In this document: piece after piece, positions 51,020 through 60,399 of the stretch
How the letters are laid out: every line of letters begins with the position of its first letter
Numbering within the stretch: the stretch's first letter is position 1
Source of the DNA: Komagataeibacter sp. FNDCF1
GTDB taxonomy: Bacteria; Pseudomonadota; Alphaproteobacteria; Acetobacterales; Acetobacteraceae
Assembly (NCBI RefSeq): GCF_021295335.1
Contig: NZ_JAIWOT010000001.1
Span: 1,181,001 to 1,245,000 of the forward strand
Length of the DNA: 64,000 nucleotides
Reading direction: 5' to 3'
The notes under the pieces: model-generated
The model's input: only the letters and a program-made list of their open reading frames with translations
Databases searched by the model: none
What the model was told of the DNA's origin: nothing
Position numbers and translations under genes: made by a program

Positions 51020-52635
51020 TCTTCATATTCCCGATCATGCAGCCTGCAGCGGCTTCATACGCGCGGGCATCACCTTCGGCGCGCTGTGTCTGTTCATGGA
51101 TAGCATCCAGCGCCTTGCGGTCATCGGCCGTCATGCCTTCGGGCATGGTCGCCTGTCCCTCACCATCCGTGGTCATGCCGAGGCGACGGTTGGCGTCATC
51201 CACGGCGGCGCGGGCCTGCGCCAGTTCGTCATCAGGCGTGCCGCCCGTAACCTGCGGGGCTGCGGCTTCGGTCTGGTCCACCGAGCGGCGGGAGGATGTG
51301 ACGTCCGGCGTATCTTCAAGGATCTTGCGGTGGGCGGAGTCGGTGAGTATATTGGCTGCACTCTGGACCCTATCGCTCCCCACCGCTGGCGTACCAGGCA
51401 TTACGCGCGCAGCGGCTCGCGAGGGGGCTTCCTGTCTGGTCGGAAGTATGTCGGCGCTGCGAACCGACTGCCAGAGCAACTCCCTTTTTTTCAGATAGCG
51501 CGTCTTGAATGGCGCGACCGTTCCGATTCGGTAGCTGTTACCTTCTTTCTGAAGGTGCACGATGCCGGAGTCATGTTCTGCGTCTGATGTATTCAGCGGC
51601 CCGCGCCGAACAAAGAAGAATGACCCGTTATGGTGGTCACGCCGGATTTCATCGGGGCGCGCCAGAATATCCCGCACATAGCTTTCGGCATCTTGATAAC
51701 CAAGTGCACGGATCTGGGGAGCATGGCGCGCTTCCACATGCAGGCGACCAACACCACGATCCGTGCTGAAATCGTGCCAGCCTTCCTCCATCTCGATCGG
51801 CAATGAGGGATGGCCTTGAATACCTTCGGGGAAGGTGCCCACCTGCACCGGCGCATCAAGCGGCGTGCCCGGCACATCTTCGGGCCGTGTCGGTGGCCAT
51901 GGCCGGTTGCCTATGTCCTGCGCCTGATCCTGCGCTGGCGTGGGTATCTCCTGCCCTGCCCCTTCGGGATCAATCGCATCCGTCAGTTCCCCCACCACGT
52001 TGGGTCGGTCCTGCGCCAGGGCGGCTATGGCTTCATTGGTCGCGACGTTGCGTGCCTCGGGCGACAGGCTTTCCATCCGGTCGGATACCGGGTTGGCCAT
52101 GTCATCCAGCGTAGGGGCCGTATCCTTGGTGGGCTGCGCCTTTTCCAGTTCACGCGCCGGGAACGCCATGTGCATGCCGCCGCCCAGCAGACCACCAAAC
52201 GCGACGTTGGTCAGCGCCTGCCCCATGGTCCAGTCGTTATGCTCGTCCTGCGATATGCCGTAATTCAGCGGCTCCAGCGCAGCCTGCCCGGCCATGCCCT
52301 GCGTGGCCCCGGCCAGCGCGCGCGTTGCAAGACCGCTCTCCACACCGAAACGGCCCAGGATGGATGCCGCGCGGGCCTCCCCCATGCCGGGCACGAAGGC
52401 CGCGGCAATGTTCAGCGGGTCAAGGAACTGCGGCAGCAGGCCGCCCGCTACGCGCGCAGTGCCCCCGATAATGCCGCCTGGGCCACTGGCCATGGTCGCC
52501 TGCCGGACGGCCTGCGCGTGCTTCTGTTGGTACAGGTCATTGGCCAGTGCAGCGGATACCGGTGCGCTGAATTTCAGGCCCGGCGCCTGATAGCGACTGT
52601 TGGCCTGGTCTGCCGTGAGCATATTGGGGTCAAGG
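51012..52635 (-). CDS. Phage virion-type protein, 5' end cut by IS21
   Basis: At least 536 residues from an ATG at 52622, but the frame runs on without a stop to the IS21 border, so the real start was probably further upstream and lost. The N-terminal half is Gly/Ala-rich with membrane-active character ('ASGPGGIIGGTARVAGGLLP', 'AFGGLLGGGMHMAFPARELE'). A central region ('GWHDFSTDRGVGRLHVEARH', 'AESYVRDILARPDEIRR') resembles polyvalent virion protein modules. Operon with the 843-residue protein. Confidence 0.6.
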
Positions 52636-52721
52636 TGTTGATTTTCACTGAGAACTGACCCGGGTTTTTCATCAGGAATTGACCCAGCCAGCTGCTATTT
52701 CAGGCATAGTCGGGCGGGCGG

Positions 52722-53501
52722 TCAAGAAGAGGATCTGTCCTTTCTGTTTTTTGACGCGGCGGTGCTGGCGCGGAACCTGTAGCTGTCATTTCCTGTCTCG
52801 AGGATATGACAGTGATGGGTCAGCCGATCGAGGAGCGCCGTTGTCATCTTCGGGTCACCAAAGACGTCTCCCCATTCACTGAAGCTCAGATTGGTTGTGA
52901 TGATGACACTGGTGCGCTCGTAGAGGCGGCTGAGCAGATGGAACAGCAGGGCGCCCCCAGACGCACTGAAGGGGAGATAACCGAGTTCATCAAGGATCAC
53001 GAGATCCAGGCGGAGCAGCCTGTCGGCAATCTGCCCGGCCCGGTTGGCGGTCTTTTCCTGTTCGAGCGCATTGACCAGGTCGACCGTTGACCAGAAGCGC
53101 GCCTTCTTGCGGTGATGGGTGATCGCCTGGATGGCCAGCGCGGTCGCCAGGTGGGTTTTCCCGGTTCCCGGACCGCCGATCAGCACGACATTTTCAGCAC
53201 GCTCGATGAAGTCCCCGCCATGGAGCTGGCGGATCATGGGCTCGTTGACCTGCGTATCGGCAAAGGAGAACCCGGACAGGTCTTTATAGGCGGGGAACCG
53301 GGCGGTCTTTGTCTGGTAGGCGATGGAGCGCACTTCGCGTTCGGCCAGTTCCGCCTTCAGGAGTTGTGAGAGGATGGGAATAGTCGCCTCGAAGGCAGGT
53401 GCGCCCTGCTCGATGAGGTCGGCCGTGGCCTGGGACATGCCATACATCCGCAATCCACGGAGCATGACGACAAGTGAAGCAGCAGCAGGATCATGACGCA
53501 T
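52722..53501 (-). CDS. istB: IS21 helper ATPase
   Basis: 259 residues from the ATG at 53501. Walker A '[20 protein letters not shown]' and Walker B '[15 protein letters not shown]' are intact, with '[19 protein letters not shown]' following, as in IstB/DnaC-like ATPases. It overlaps the istA end by 11 bases, the usual IS21 arrangement. Confidence 0.95.
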   Translation of the reverse strand: MRHDPAAASLVVMLRGLRMYGMSQATADLIEQGAPAFEATIPILSQLLKAELAEREVRSIAYQTKTARFPAYKDLSGFSFADTQVNEPMIRQLHGGDFIERAENVVLIGGPGTGKTHLATALAIQAITHHRKKARFWSTVDLVNALEQEKTANRAGQIADRLLRLDLVILDELGYLPFSASGGALLFHLLSRLYERTSVIITTNLSFSEWGDVFGDPKMTTALLDRLTHHCHILETGNDSYRFRASTAASKNRKDRSSS

Positions 53502-55023
53502 GGCGGCTGTCCCTTCGCAGGATGTCATACCGCCCTGTATCGGCGCACGGTTCGTGTTCGAGCACCAGGGCCTGTGGGGCATCGAGCCGGGGAACCACGG
53601 TTCTCCTGGCATCGATCAGGCGATGAAGCGTATTGAGAACATGGGTCTTGGTCGCCACGCCGTCTTCAAGTGCCAGTTCAACCGCGCAGAGGACAGCCTG
53701 CTCATCATGCTGCAGCACGAGGGCCAGGATTTCAGCCATTTCCCGGTCGCCTCCAGGCCGCCTGAGCAGTTGATCCTGCAGGGTCCGGAAGGCAGCCGGC
53801 AATTCGGCAAACGGCGCGCCATTGCGTAGGGCGCCCGGTTTGCGCTGGATGACCGCCAGATAATGCCGCCAGTCATACACCGTGCAGCCTGGCACACCAT
53901 GCGAACGCGTGATGATCCGGTCATGCACGCACAGAACCTGCCCTTCGGCGATAATGCGCAGCCTGTCGGGATAAACCCGCAGGCTGACCGGACGATTGGC
54001 AAAGGAGGCCGGCACGCTGTAGCGGTTGCCTTCGAACTGGATCAGGCAGGTTGGTGAGACGCGTTTGGTCTGTTCGATAAACCCGTCAAAGGGACGCCCC
54101 GGCACCATGAGGTGAGGACGCTCGCTGGCATGGACCTCGGCGATGCTCCGGGCCAGTTCGATATGCTGCAGCCGTTCCCAGCAGGCCAGGCAGCGGGCTT
54201 CCAGCCAGGCATTCAGCGCCCCCAGATCAGGAAAGGCAGGCAGATCCTGCCAGATCTGGCGTCGGGCATCCTGCACGGTCTTCTCGATCTGCCCTTTCTC
54301 CCATCCCGCTGCCGGATTGCAGAAGGTCGCCTCGAACAGATAATGGCTGGCCAGGGCCATGAAGCGCAGATTGACCTGACGTGCCTTGCCAGAGCCAATC
54401 CGGTCCACGGCGGTCTTCATGTTGTCAAAAATACCCCGCCGTGGCACGCCACCGAGCACGCGGAAGGCCTCGGCAAGCGCATCAAAAAGCATCTCGTGGG
54501 TCTGCAGGGGATAGGCCCTGAGTATGAAGGCCCGGCTGAAGGACAGTTTGGTGTGGGCAACCTGCAGCCTGACGCGACGGCCGGCAATGACCGCCCAGTC
54601 CTCACCCCAGTCGAACTGGAAGGCTTCCCCGGGCTGGAAGCTCAGGGGCACGAAAACACCCTGACCCGTTGTCTGGCGTGCCTGGTGCTGTTCGTGTTTC
54701 CATTGCCGGATGAAAGCGGCCACCCGTCCGTAGGATCCATCATAACCCAGTGCCACAAGGTCTTCATGCAGTCGTCGCGCCGTGCGCCGGTTCTTGCGGG
54801 GGCGGGCGGCTTCCAGGACCAGCCATCCCCTCAGCCTGTCAGCAAACGGGTCCAGTCGGCTGGGACGTTCGGGTAACTGGAACTGCGGTTCAATACTCTG
54901 TGCCCGGAGATATTTCCGGATCGTATTGCGTGACAGTCCCGTCCGGCGTTCGATCTCGCGGATCGGAAGATGATCCCGGCAGTGCCACCGACGGATCACA
55001 CTCAGAAGCTCCATGTCAATCAC
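53491..55023 (-). CDS. istA: IS21 transposase
   Basis: 510 residues. N-terminal HTH ('[20 protein letters not shown]'), the DDE core with '[20 protein letters not shown]' (first Asp), '[20 protein letters not shown]' (second Asp) and '[20 protein letters not shown]' (Glu), and the C-terminal '[20 protein letters not shown]' beta-barrel. Complete and apparently intact. Confidence 0.95.
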   Translation of the reverse strand: MIDMELLSVIRRWHCRDHLPIREIERRTGLSRNTIRKYLRAQSIEPQFQLPERPSRLDPFADRLRGWLVLEAARPRKNRRTARRLHEDLVALGYDGSYGRVAAFIRQWKHEQHQARQTTGQGVFVPLSFQPGEAFQFDWGEDWAVIAGRRVRLQVAHTKLSFSRAFILRAYPLQTHEMLFDALAEAFRVLGGVPRRGIFDNMKTAVDRIGSGKARQVNLRFMALASHYLFEATFCNPAAGWEKGQIEKTVQDARRQIWQDLPAFPDLGALNAWLEARCLACWERLQHIELARSIAEVHASERPHLMVPGRPFDGFIEQTKRVSPTCLIQFEGNRYSVPASFANRPVSLRVYPDRLRIIAEGQVLCVHDRIITRSHGVPGCTVYDWRHYLAVIQRKPGALRNGAPFAELPAAFRTLQDQLLRRPGGDREMAEILALVLQHDEQAVLCAVELALEDGVATKTHVLNTLHRLIDARRTVVPRLDAPQALVLEHEPCADTGRYDILRRDSRHAS

Positions 55024-55113
55024 TCCTCAAACCCCCAGCAGATGCTGCCGGGGAGTGTGAAGGCATGGGTCAAATCTCGATGAAAATTTCCGCCCTACCC
55101 GGGTCAGTTCTCA

Positions 55114-55497
55114 GTGAAAATCAACACCCTTGTGCTCAAGCATGCGTCCGCAAAACGGGCGGATGCTGACATTGGTTCTTCCAATCTGGCGAACCAGACA
55201 TCCGCTCCCCTGTCCCACGCTGAAATCGATTTTGGCGAAGCCATCCAGCACCTGCCGCGCGAGAAGCTGATTGCGCTGGCCGATGAGCAGTGCAGCAAGC
55301 TGTGCCTGATGTGGGAAAACGTGCTGGAACTGCTCGCCCTCAACCTGGACGACCGCCGGGTGTACGAGATCGCGCAGGACATGGCGGAAACGCTGAACGA
55401 CAATTCCGTGGAACATGAAGTGTTCTATGGTGGCAAGACGCGCGAACGGCTGCTGTCGCAGTTCCCTGGCCTGCGTAGCGAAGGGGGTGCGGCATGA
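55114..55497 (+). CDS. Phage early protein fused to IS21 end, 5' truncated
   Basis: The frame opens with a GTG at 55114 inside the IS21 terminal repeat and continues as 'NLANQTSAPLSHAEIDFGEA', 'KLCLMWENVLELLALNLDDR' and 'VYEIAQDMAETLNDN'. The original start was probably removed by the insertion. Helical protein, family not recognised. The next gene starts inside its stop. Confidence 0.5.
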   Translation: MKINTLVLKHASAKRADADIGSSNLANQTSAPLSHAEIDFGEAIQHLPREKLIALADEQCSKLCLMWENVLELLALNLDDRRVYEIAQDMAETLNDNSVEHEVFYGGKTRERLLSQFPGLRSEGGAA

Positions 55498-56111
55498 GCA
55501 ACGTCACGATCAATGGTCGGCCGGTCTCCATTCTGGAATATCTGGGCCAGCGCGTTGTCACGCTGGCTATGATTGACGATCTGCATGGCCGCCCCAAAGA
55601 CACGGCCCGCAAGCGCTTCAATGAGAACAAGCGCCGCTTTGTTGAAGGGAAAGATTACTTCGTCCGAAATCCGGACGAAGCCAGAGAGCTTGGGTTTACC
55701 GCCCCAAATGGCCTGACCCTGCTGACCGAAAGCGGTTACCTGATGCTGGTGAAGTCCTTCACGGATGACCTGGCATGGACGGTTCAGCGCGAACTGGTCA
55801 CCGGCTACTTCCGCGCACCCCGGCAGCCGGAACTGCCCCGCAATACGCTGGCCACCATGGAACCGACCGAACTGAACGCCCGTATCGGCGCATGCCGGCA
55901 GGCTTCGCGCCAGTGGGGCAAGTCAGCCGGTGCATGGGCATGGATGAAGGCGGGACTGCCCCGGCCACTGCGGGAACTGCTCAGCATGGCCGAGAACGCG
56001 GTGCTGGATGCCGTGGACGGCAGCAAGCCCACACCGCCGCCGCCGGTCCAGCGCCGGATCATGATTATCGAGGACGTGCAGGGCGGATCGGTCCCTACCC
56101 CGTTCCCCTGA
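55494..56111 (+). CDS. ORF6N-domain phage protein
   Basis: 205 residues; start overlaps the previous stop. 'RVVTLAMIDDLHGRPKDTAR', 'KRFNENKRRFVEGKDYFVRN' and 'TLLTESGYLMLVKSFTDDLA' match the ORF6N DNA-binding domain of phage antirepressors. The C-terminal part is unassigned. Likely a regulator in the early operon. Confidence 0.8.
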   Translation: MSNVTINGRPVSILEYLGQRVVTLAMIDDLHGRPKDTARKRFNENKRRFVEGKDYFVRNPDEARELGFTAPNGLTLLTESGYLMLVKSFTDDLAWTVQRELVTGYFRAPRQPELPRNTLATMEPTELNARIGACRQASRQWGKSAGAWAWMKAGLPRPLRELLSMAENAVLDAVDGSKPTPPPPVQRRIMIIEDVQGGSVPTPFP

Positions 56112-56190
56112 ACCGTCCACCCTGAACAAATAATCAATCCTGATTGGCTGCCATTACCAGCCTGACACAAGTATCCAAGGAAATCGAAAA

Positions 56191-57636
56191 ATGTCCGAAA
56201 CCCTCTCACGCCCGAAGTGCGTCCAGATGCCTGCGCCTGCCTTTATTGTGGAGGATCAGATTGACCGGGTTCTGGAGCGGGTTGCGGCCCCGGTTGCCGC
56301 CGATCTGCCTGTTTTTGCCACGCCGACACAGGTCGGGCAGCGGTTGGCTGTGGTAAGCGCCACCATTGATGAGCTGGAACAGTCGGCAGACCCCGTCAAG
56401 CTGGGCTATAACCTTTATCTCAAAGAATACCATGCCCTGATCGATCGCATCTTTACCATGCAGCCGGACAATCTGCATGATGTTGCGGCCATATTAGGCG
56501 CATCAATAGACCGTCTGTTCACGTTGAAGGGCTTCAAACACAGTTCGTCGCATGTGGAAGATTATGCCACCCAGTTCCAGCAGGGTATCTGCGGCATCTT
56601 GCGCTTCCTGCTGCGTACCGGGATCGACATTGATGCGCTGGCGCCGCTGGACACTACTCATGAAATCCAACGCATCCTCGGTGCGGAAGCCGAAGCCACG
56701 CCATCAGCCCTGCATGATCTGGCCGATACGATGGAGCGGCAGTTTGTCGAGATCAGGGATTTCCCTGCCGACGAATGGCCTGCCGATCACGGCCCGCAGG
56801 TCTTTCTGGAATACTGGGCCAATGTGGACGCCACGCAAGCCCAGACCATCCAGACGGCAGAAGATGTGGTCAATCTGGCACGGATCACGCGCACGCTTGA
56901 GGATTCCATTGCCAAAGGCGACGAGTGCCCTGCCCTTGAAAACATCCGCCGCATGCTGGTTTCGGCCATTCTTGACGGACACATGCCCTCCCTGGCTGGT
57001 CGGGATGCGTCGGTCATGGCGAAGGCAACGGCTGCTACGGCGTTCGGGCGGCATATCGATGATGTGGCCCACCGTATTCCCGGCGATGATGCCGGCGACG
57101 CAGCCATGGCACGGCTGGTGAACAGGCGGGAGGACATGCTGGATGACCTCGTGCGCTGCAAGCCGACCTCGCTTCAGGGCTTTGCCGCCATGGCGCAGGC
57201 CATCGTGGAGTCCGATCCCGGCGTGAAGGAAGGTGGTGAGCCGATATCCGACTCCAGGCATTTGGCAGAATTCGCCCGCCATCTGGCCTCCGTTGCCCCG
57301 CAATCAGGCGTGAGCCTGGACGTTGCCCTGATCAATGACTGCAATCGCGCCTGTGCGATTGTCGCGCAGCAAAACAGGCGGATTGAAGCTGCTCATACCA
57401 CTGCCGAAGAAGCCGCCGCCGAAGCAGCAAACGAACTGTTTGAGGGCGAGCGCTGCGCGCTGATGGAGCGGATCACGGCACAGAAGGCTCATACGCTGGC
57501 GGGCAATGTCGCCCGGGCCCGTGCCATCCAGCTTTTTGCGGATGAACTTGTCATCCCGTGCGAACACAAGGACCACGCCAGAAACATGCTGGCCGCCCTC
57601 GCCCGCGACACGCTGGCCATGGGAGCCGCGGCATGA
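56191..57636 (+). CDS. Hypothetical early phage protein
   Basis: 481 residues, acidic and largely helical, with a long coiled segment near the C-terminus ('RRIEAAHTTAEEAAAEAANE'). ATG at 56191 after AAGGAAAT. No family recognised. Four-base overlap with the next gene. Confidence 0.6.
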   Translation: MSETLSRPKCVQMPAPAFIVEDQIDRVLERVAAPVAADLPVFATPTQVGQRLAVVSATIDELEQSADPVKLGYNLYLKEYHALIDRIFTMQPDNLHDVAAILGASIDRLFTLKGFKHSSSHVEDYATQFQQGICGILRFLLRTGIDIDALAPLDTTHEIQRILGAEAEATPSALHDLADTMERQFVEIRDFPADEWPADHGPQVFLEYWANVDATQAQTIQTAEDVVNLARITRTLEDSIAKGDECPALENIRRMLVSAILDGHMPSLAGRDASVMAKATAATAFGRHIDDVAHRIPGDDAGDAAMARLVNRREDMLDDLVRCKPTSLQGFAAMAQAIVESDPGVKEGGEPISDSRHLAEFARHLASVAPQSGVSLDVALINDCNRACAIVAQQNRRIEAAHTTAEEAAAEAANELFEGERCALMERITAQKAHTLAGNVARARAIQLFADELVIPCEHKDHARNMLAALARDTLAMGAAA

Positions 57637-57896
57637 GCGACGATCTCGACAATATCTCGATCATGCCCCGTGGCATGGGTGCCCTGATTGCGGAACTGGG
57701 AGCGGCGGATAACGAAGCTGCATTCTGCCTGCGCCTGCAGGGCCACCTGTTAAGCATGGTCCGCAGCTACACGCAGCAGGGCTATTCGGATGAAGAAATC
57801 GTCGGGTTCATGCAGCAGGTCGCCGATGGCGCCGCCTTCCGCCGCAATGAGCTGCGGTCGATCGCCAACATCCATCATACGCCGGGACATGCGTAA
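57633..57896 (+). CDS. Hypothetical early phage protein
   Basis: 87 residues, ATG at 57633 overlapping the previous stop (ATGA). 'CLRLQGHLLSMVRSYTQQGY' and 'SDEEIVGFMQQVADGAAFRR' suggest a small helical protein. Unknown. Confidence 0.6.
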   Translation: MSDDLDNISIMPRGMGALIAELGAADNEAAFCLRLQGHLLSMVRSYTQQGYSDEEIVGFMQQVADGAAFRRNELRSIANIHHTPGHA

Positions 57897-58372
57897 TGGC
57901 TGCCCGCAAGATCGACCGGCGCTACACCCCGCAGGACGATGCCCTGATCCGTTCCATGCGGACCAAAGGCCGGACCTGGACGGATATCGGCAGGGTGTTC
58001 GGAGTGCATGGTACCTCCATCCGCCAGCGCCTGATCCGCGTACTGCAGGAAGACGACCCGCACCCCGATGCCGAGTCCTTGCGCGCGGCAGCACGCCGCA
58101 AACAGGCAGCACAGCAGGAAGCCATCCCGGCCCGGCAGCCCCTCACCCTCCGCACGCGTGATGGCGCATTTAGCATCGCGGCGCTGCAGATGCTCCATCA
58201 CCAGCAGGCGGCAACCACTGGCCATATCCGCGCCACCATGCAGGACATTACGGCATGGGCCCGCACCAACAGGCTGCCGGCCCCCTGTCGGGACACACTG
58301 ACCCATATCAACGCATGGCGCACGCGCGAAGGCCTGCCACCCTTCGTGCTGCAAAAGGAGAAAACATCGTGA
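57896..58372 (+). CDS. Phage HTH protein (Myb/SANT- or GcrA-like N-terminus)
   Basis: 158 residues. 'RYTPQDDALIRSMRTKGRTW' followed by 'TDIGRVFGVHGTSIRQRLIR' is a helix-turn-helix of the GcrA/Myb-like kind found in alphaproteobacterial phages. The C-terminal region has 'AFSIAALQMLHHQQAATTGH'. The start overlaps the previous stop by one base. Confidence 0.65.
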   Translation: MAARKIDRRYTPQDDALIRSMRTKGRTWTDIGRVFGVHGTSIRQRLIRVLQEDDPHPDAESLRAAARRKQAAQQEAIPARQPLTLRTRDGAFSIAALQMLHHQQAATTGHIRATMQDITAWARTNRLPAPCRDTLTHINAWRTREGLPPFVLQKEKTS

Positions 58373-58593
58373 CCGACCTCAGCATGGGCGATGAAGTCCC
58401 CCGCCGCCCCCGATTCAACCCTGAGCCGCATGCCTATGACTGCAAGGTGCGCCGCATATCCATGACCGAACCAACAATCTCGCGATCGCTCTGTATGCTG
58501 GCCCGGACCTGGGCCGTGCTGAACCCGAACGCCACCATCGAGGAACGGCAATATCTCGCAGCACTCATCGCTACGGAAATCGCAGGGCGATAG
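58369..58593 (+). CDS. Hypothetical early phage protein
   Basis: 74 residues from a GTG at 58369 overlapping the previous stop (GTGA), with AAGGAG seven bases upstream. 'TISRSLCMLARTWAVLNPNA' and 'EERQYLAALIATEIAGR' are helical. Unknown. Confidence 0.55.
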   Translation: MTDLSMGDEVPRRPRFNPEPHAYDCKVRRISMTEPTISRSLCMLARTWAVLNPNATIEERQYLAALIATEIAGR

Positions 58594-58597
58594 CAGC

Positions 58598-58954
58598 ATG
58601 GACACCATCCCCCAGATCACGCAGCGGGTGCGTCTGGCCGATGTCGCCCGGGTCACCACCCTTTCCATCCGCCAGATCCAGAAGCTGGCCGCAGCCGGGC
58701 AGATACCGGGGGCGGCCAAGTTCGGCCGGATCTGGACATTCGATCCCAGCAAGATCCACGCATGGATCAATAATCAGGAGGCCCAGGTTTGTCAGGCCGC
58801 GCCAACGCCAACATCTACCTTCGGGGCAAAACATATTGGGGCCGGGTCCAGATTGCCAGCCGCGAGCATAGAAGCAGCCTACGCACGACTGACGCGCGGG
58901 AAGCCCGGCGCAGGCTCCGGCAGTGGAAAACGGAACTCGAGCACGAGGCCGTAA
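58598..58954 (+). CDS. Excisionase-like HTH protein
   Basis: 118 residues. 'RLADVARVTTLSIRQIQKLA' followed by 'AAGQIPGAAKFGRIWTFDPS' and 'KIHAWINNQ' is the MerR/excisionase-type (HTH_17) domain. It lies just upstream of the integrase and its end overlaps the integrase start by 166 bp, so the tail may be non-essential. Confidence 0.7.
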   Translation: MDTIPQITQRVRLADVARVTTLSIRQIQKLAAAGQIPGAAKFGRIWTFDPSKIHAWINNQEAQVCQAAPTPTSTFGAKHIGAGSRLPAASIEAAYARLTRGKPGAGSGSGKRNSSTRP

Positions 58955-59847
58955 CCGGCGACAGCGACCAGCTTTTTGAGGAAGCCGTCATCCGCTGGAT
59001 CACCGAAGTGCTGGAAACCTCGGTCAAGCCCCAGACCATGCGGCGCTACACCATCTCTATCCGCAGCCTGGAGAGCACATTCAAGGGCGTCCGGGTGCGC
59101 GATATTACCACGCGCCTGATTTCCAATTTCGTGTCAGGCCGGTCGGGCAGCGTGACCAATGCCACCATCCGCCGTGACCTGACGGCCCTGTCCCGCCTGC
59201 TGTCGGCCTGTGTCGCGTGGGGCTGGATCACCAGCAACCCGGCCCTGTCCTTTGACCGCACGATCATCCGCGAGCGGCGTGACCCGATCACACAGCCCTG
59301 CCCGGATTCGGTGGCGCGGGTCAAAGCCGCCTGTCCGCCTGGCATGGCCGCGATTCTCGGTATGCTGGAGCAGACAGGCATGCGGGAAAACGAGGCAGTC
59401 AGCCTGATGGCCGACGACGTGGACCACGAACGCCAGCAGATCCGGCTGCTCCGCACCAAGACAAGCCGACCCCGCACGATCGCATGGGTCACGCCCGGCG
59501 GGAACGCCACGGCATTGCTTGAGCAGGCACCACGTACCGGCTGCCTGTTCCCGAACCGGTATGGAGAGCCCTACCGCAACGCTGCCTCAAACTACGGGCA
59601 GGTCATGCGCCGGGTTGCGGCTCGGTGCGAAGCTGAAGGCGTTCCCTTCACCCGCTTCCGTATCCATGACCTCCGCCACGCCTTCGCCATCCGGTGGCTC
59701 AAGGCCGGTGGCGACATCTATCGACTGAGCCGCCATCTCGGCCACACATCGGTCAAGACGACCGAGATCTATCTGTCCGCCCTGACGGCGGATGAACTGG
59801 ACCATATGCTGCATGTCGGCACAAAAGTCGGCACACAGCCCCCGTGA
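58789..59847 (+). CDS. Tyrosine recombinase (prophage integrase)
   Basis: 352 residues, starting with TTG at 58789 (MSGRANANIYLRGKTYWGRV). A SAM-like core-binding domain (residues 55-145) precedes the catalytic domain with Arg in 'LEQTGMRENEAVSLMADDVD', His-x-x-Arg in 'FRIHDLRHAFAIRW', His in 'SRHLGHTSVKTTEIYL' and the nucleophile Tyr in the same segment. The stop lies at the edge of attR, as usual for tRNA-integrating phages. Confidence 0.93.
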   Translation: MSGRANANIYLRGKTYWGRVQIASREHRSSLRTTDAREARRRLRQWKTELEHEAVTGDSDQLFEEAVIRWITEVLETSVKPQTMRRYTISIRSLESTFKGVRVRDITTRLISNFVSGRSGSVTNATIRRDLTALSRLLSACVAWGWITSNPALSFDRTIIRERRDPITQPCPDSVARVKAACPPGMAAILGMLEQTGMRENEAVSLMADDVDHERQQIRLLRTKTSRPRTIAWVTPGGNATALLEQAPRTGCLFPNRYGEPYRNAASNYGQVMRRVAARCEAEGVPFTRFRIHDLRHAFAIRWLKAGGDIYRLSRHLGHTSVKTTEIYLSALTADELDHMLHVGTKVGTQPP

Positions 59848-59913
59848 AGACAGCGGTTTTTGTGCGTGGTAACATCTAGACGGCGGCGGAATACCTAGCT
59901 AAACAGACCCTAT

Positions 59914-60399
<486 letters not shown>

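Larger units (their letters stand above)
52636..55126 (-). mobile_element. IS21-family element (2,491 bp)
   Basis: Ends are TGTTGATTTTCACTGAGAAC and its inverse, extending to GACCCGGGT; multiple internal end-type repeats ('TTGACCCA') follow, as in the family. It encodes IstA and IstB leftward. No direct target duplication is present: the left flank ends CAAGG and the right begins CCCTTG, which suggests a deletion or recombination after insertion. Confidence 0.9.
34762..59846. mobile_element. Defective prophage in tRNA-Ser(TGA)
   Basis: The element lies between 107-bp direct repeats, with an integrase and excisionase-like gene at its right end. It contains HicAB, tail-end structural and lysis-type genes read leftward, a repressor region, cargo, large virion proteins and early genes read rightward. 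Terminase, portal, capsid and tail-tube genes were not found. It holds three IS1031-type copies and one IS21-family element. It is likely unable to form particles. Confidence 0.85.

Noticed and set aside
52630-55132. Direct target duplication for the IS21 element
   Set aside because: Flanks read CAAGG and CCCTTG, which are inverted and not direct copies; no 4- to 8-bp direct repeat was found.
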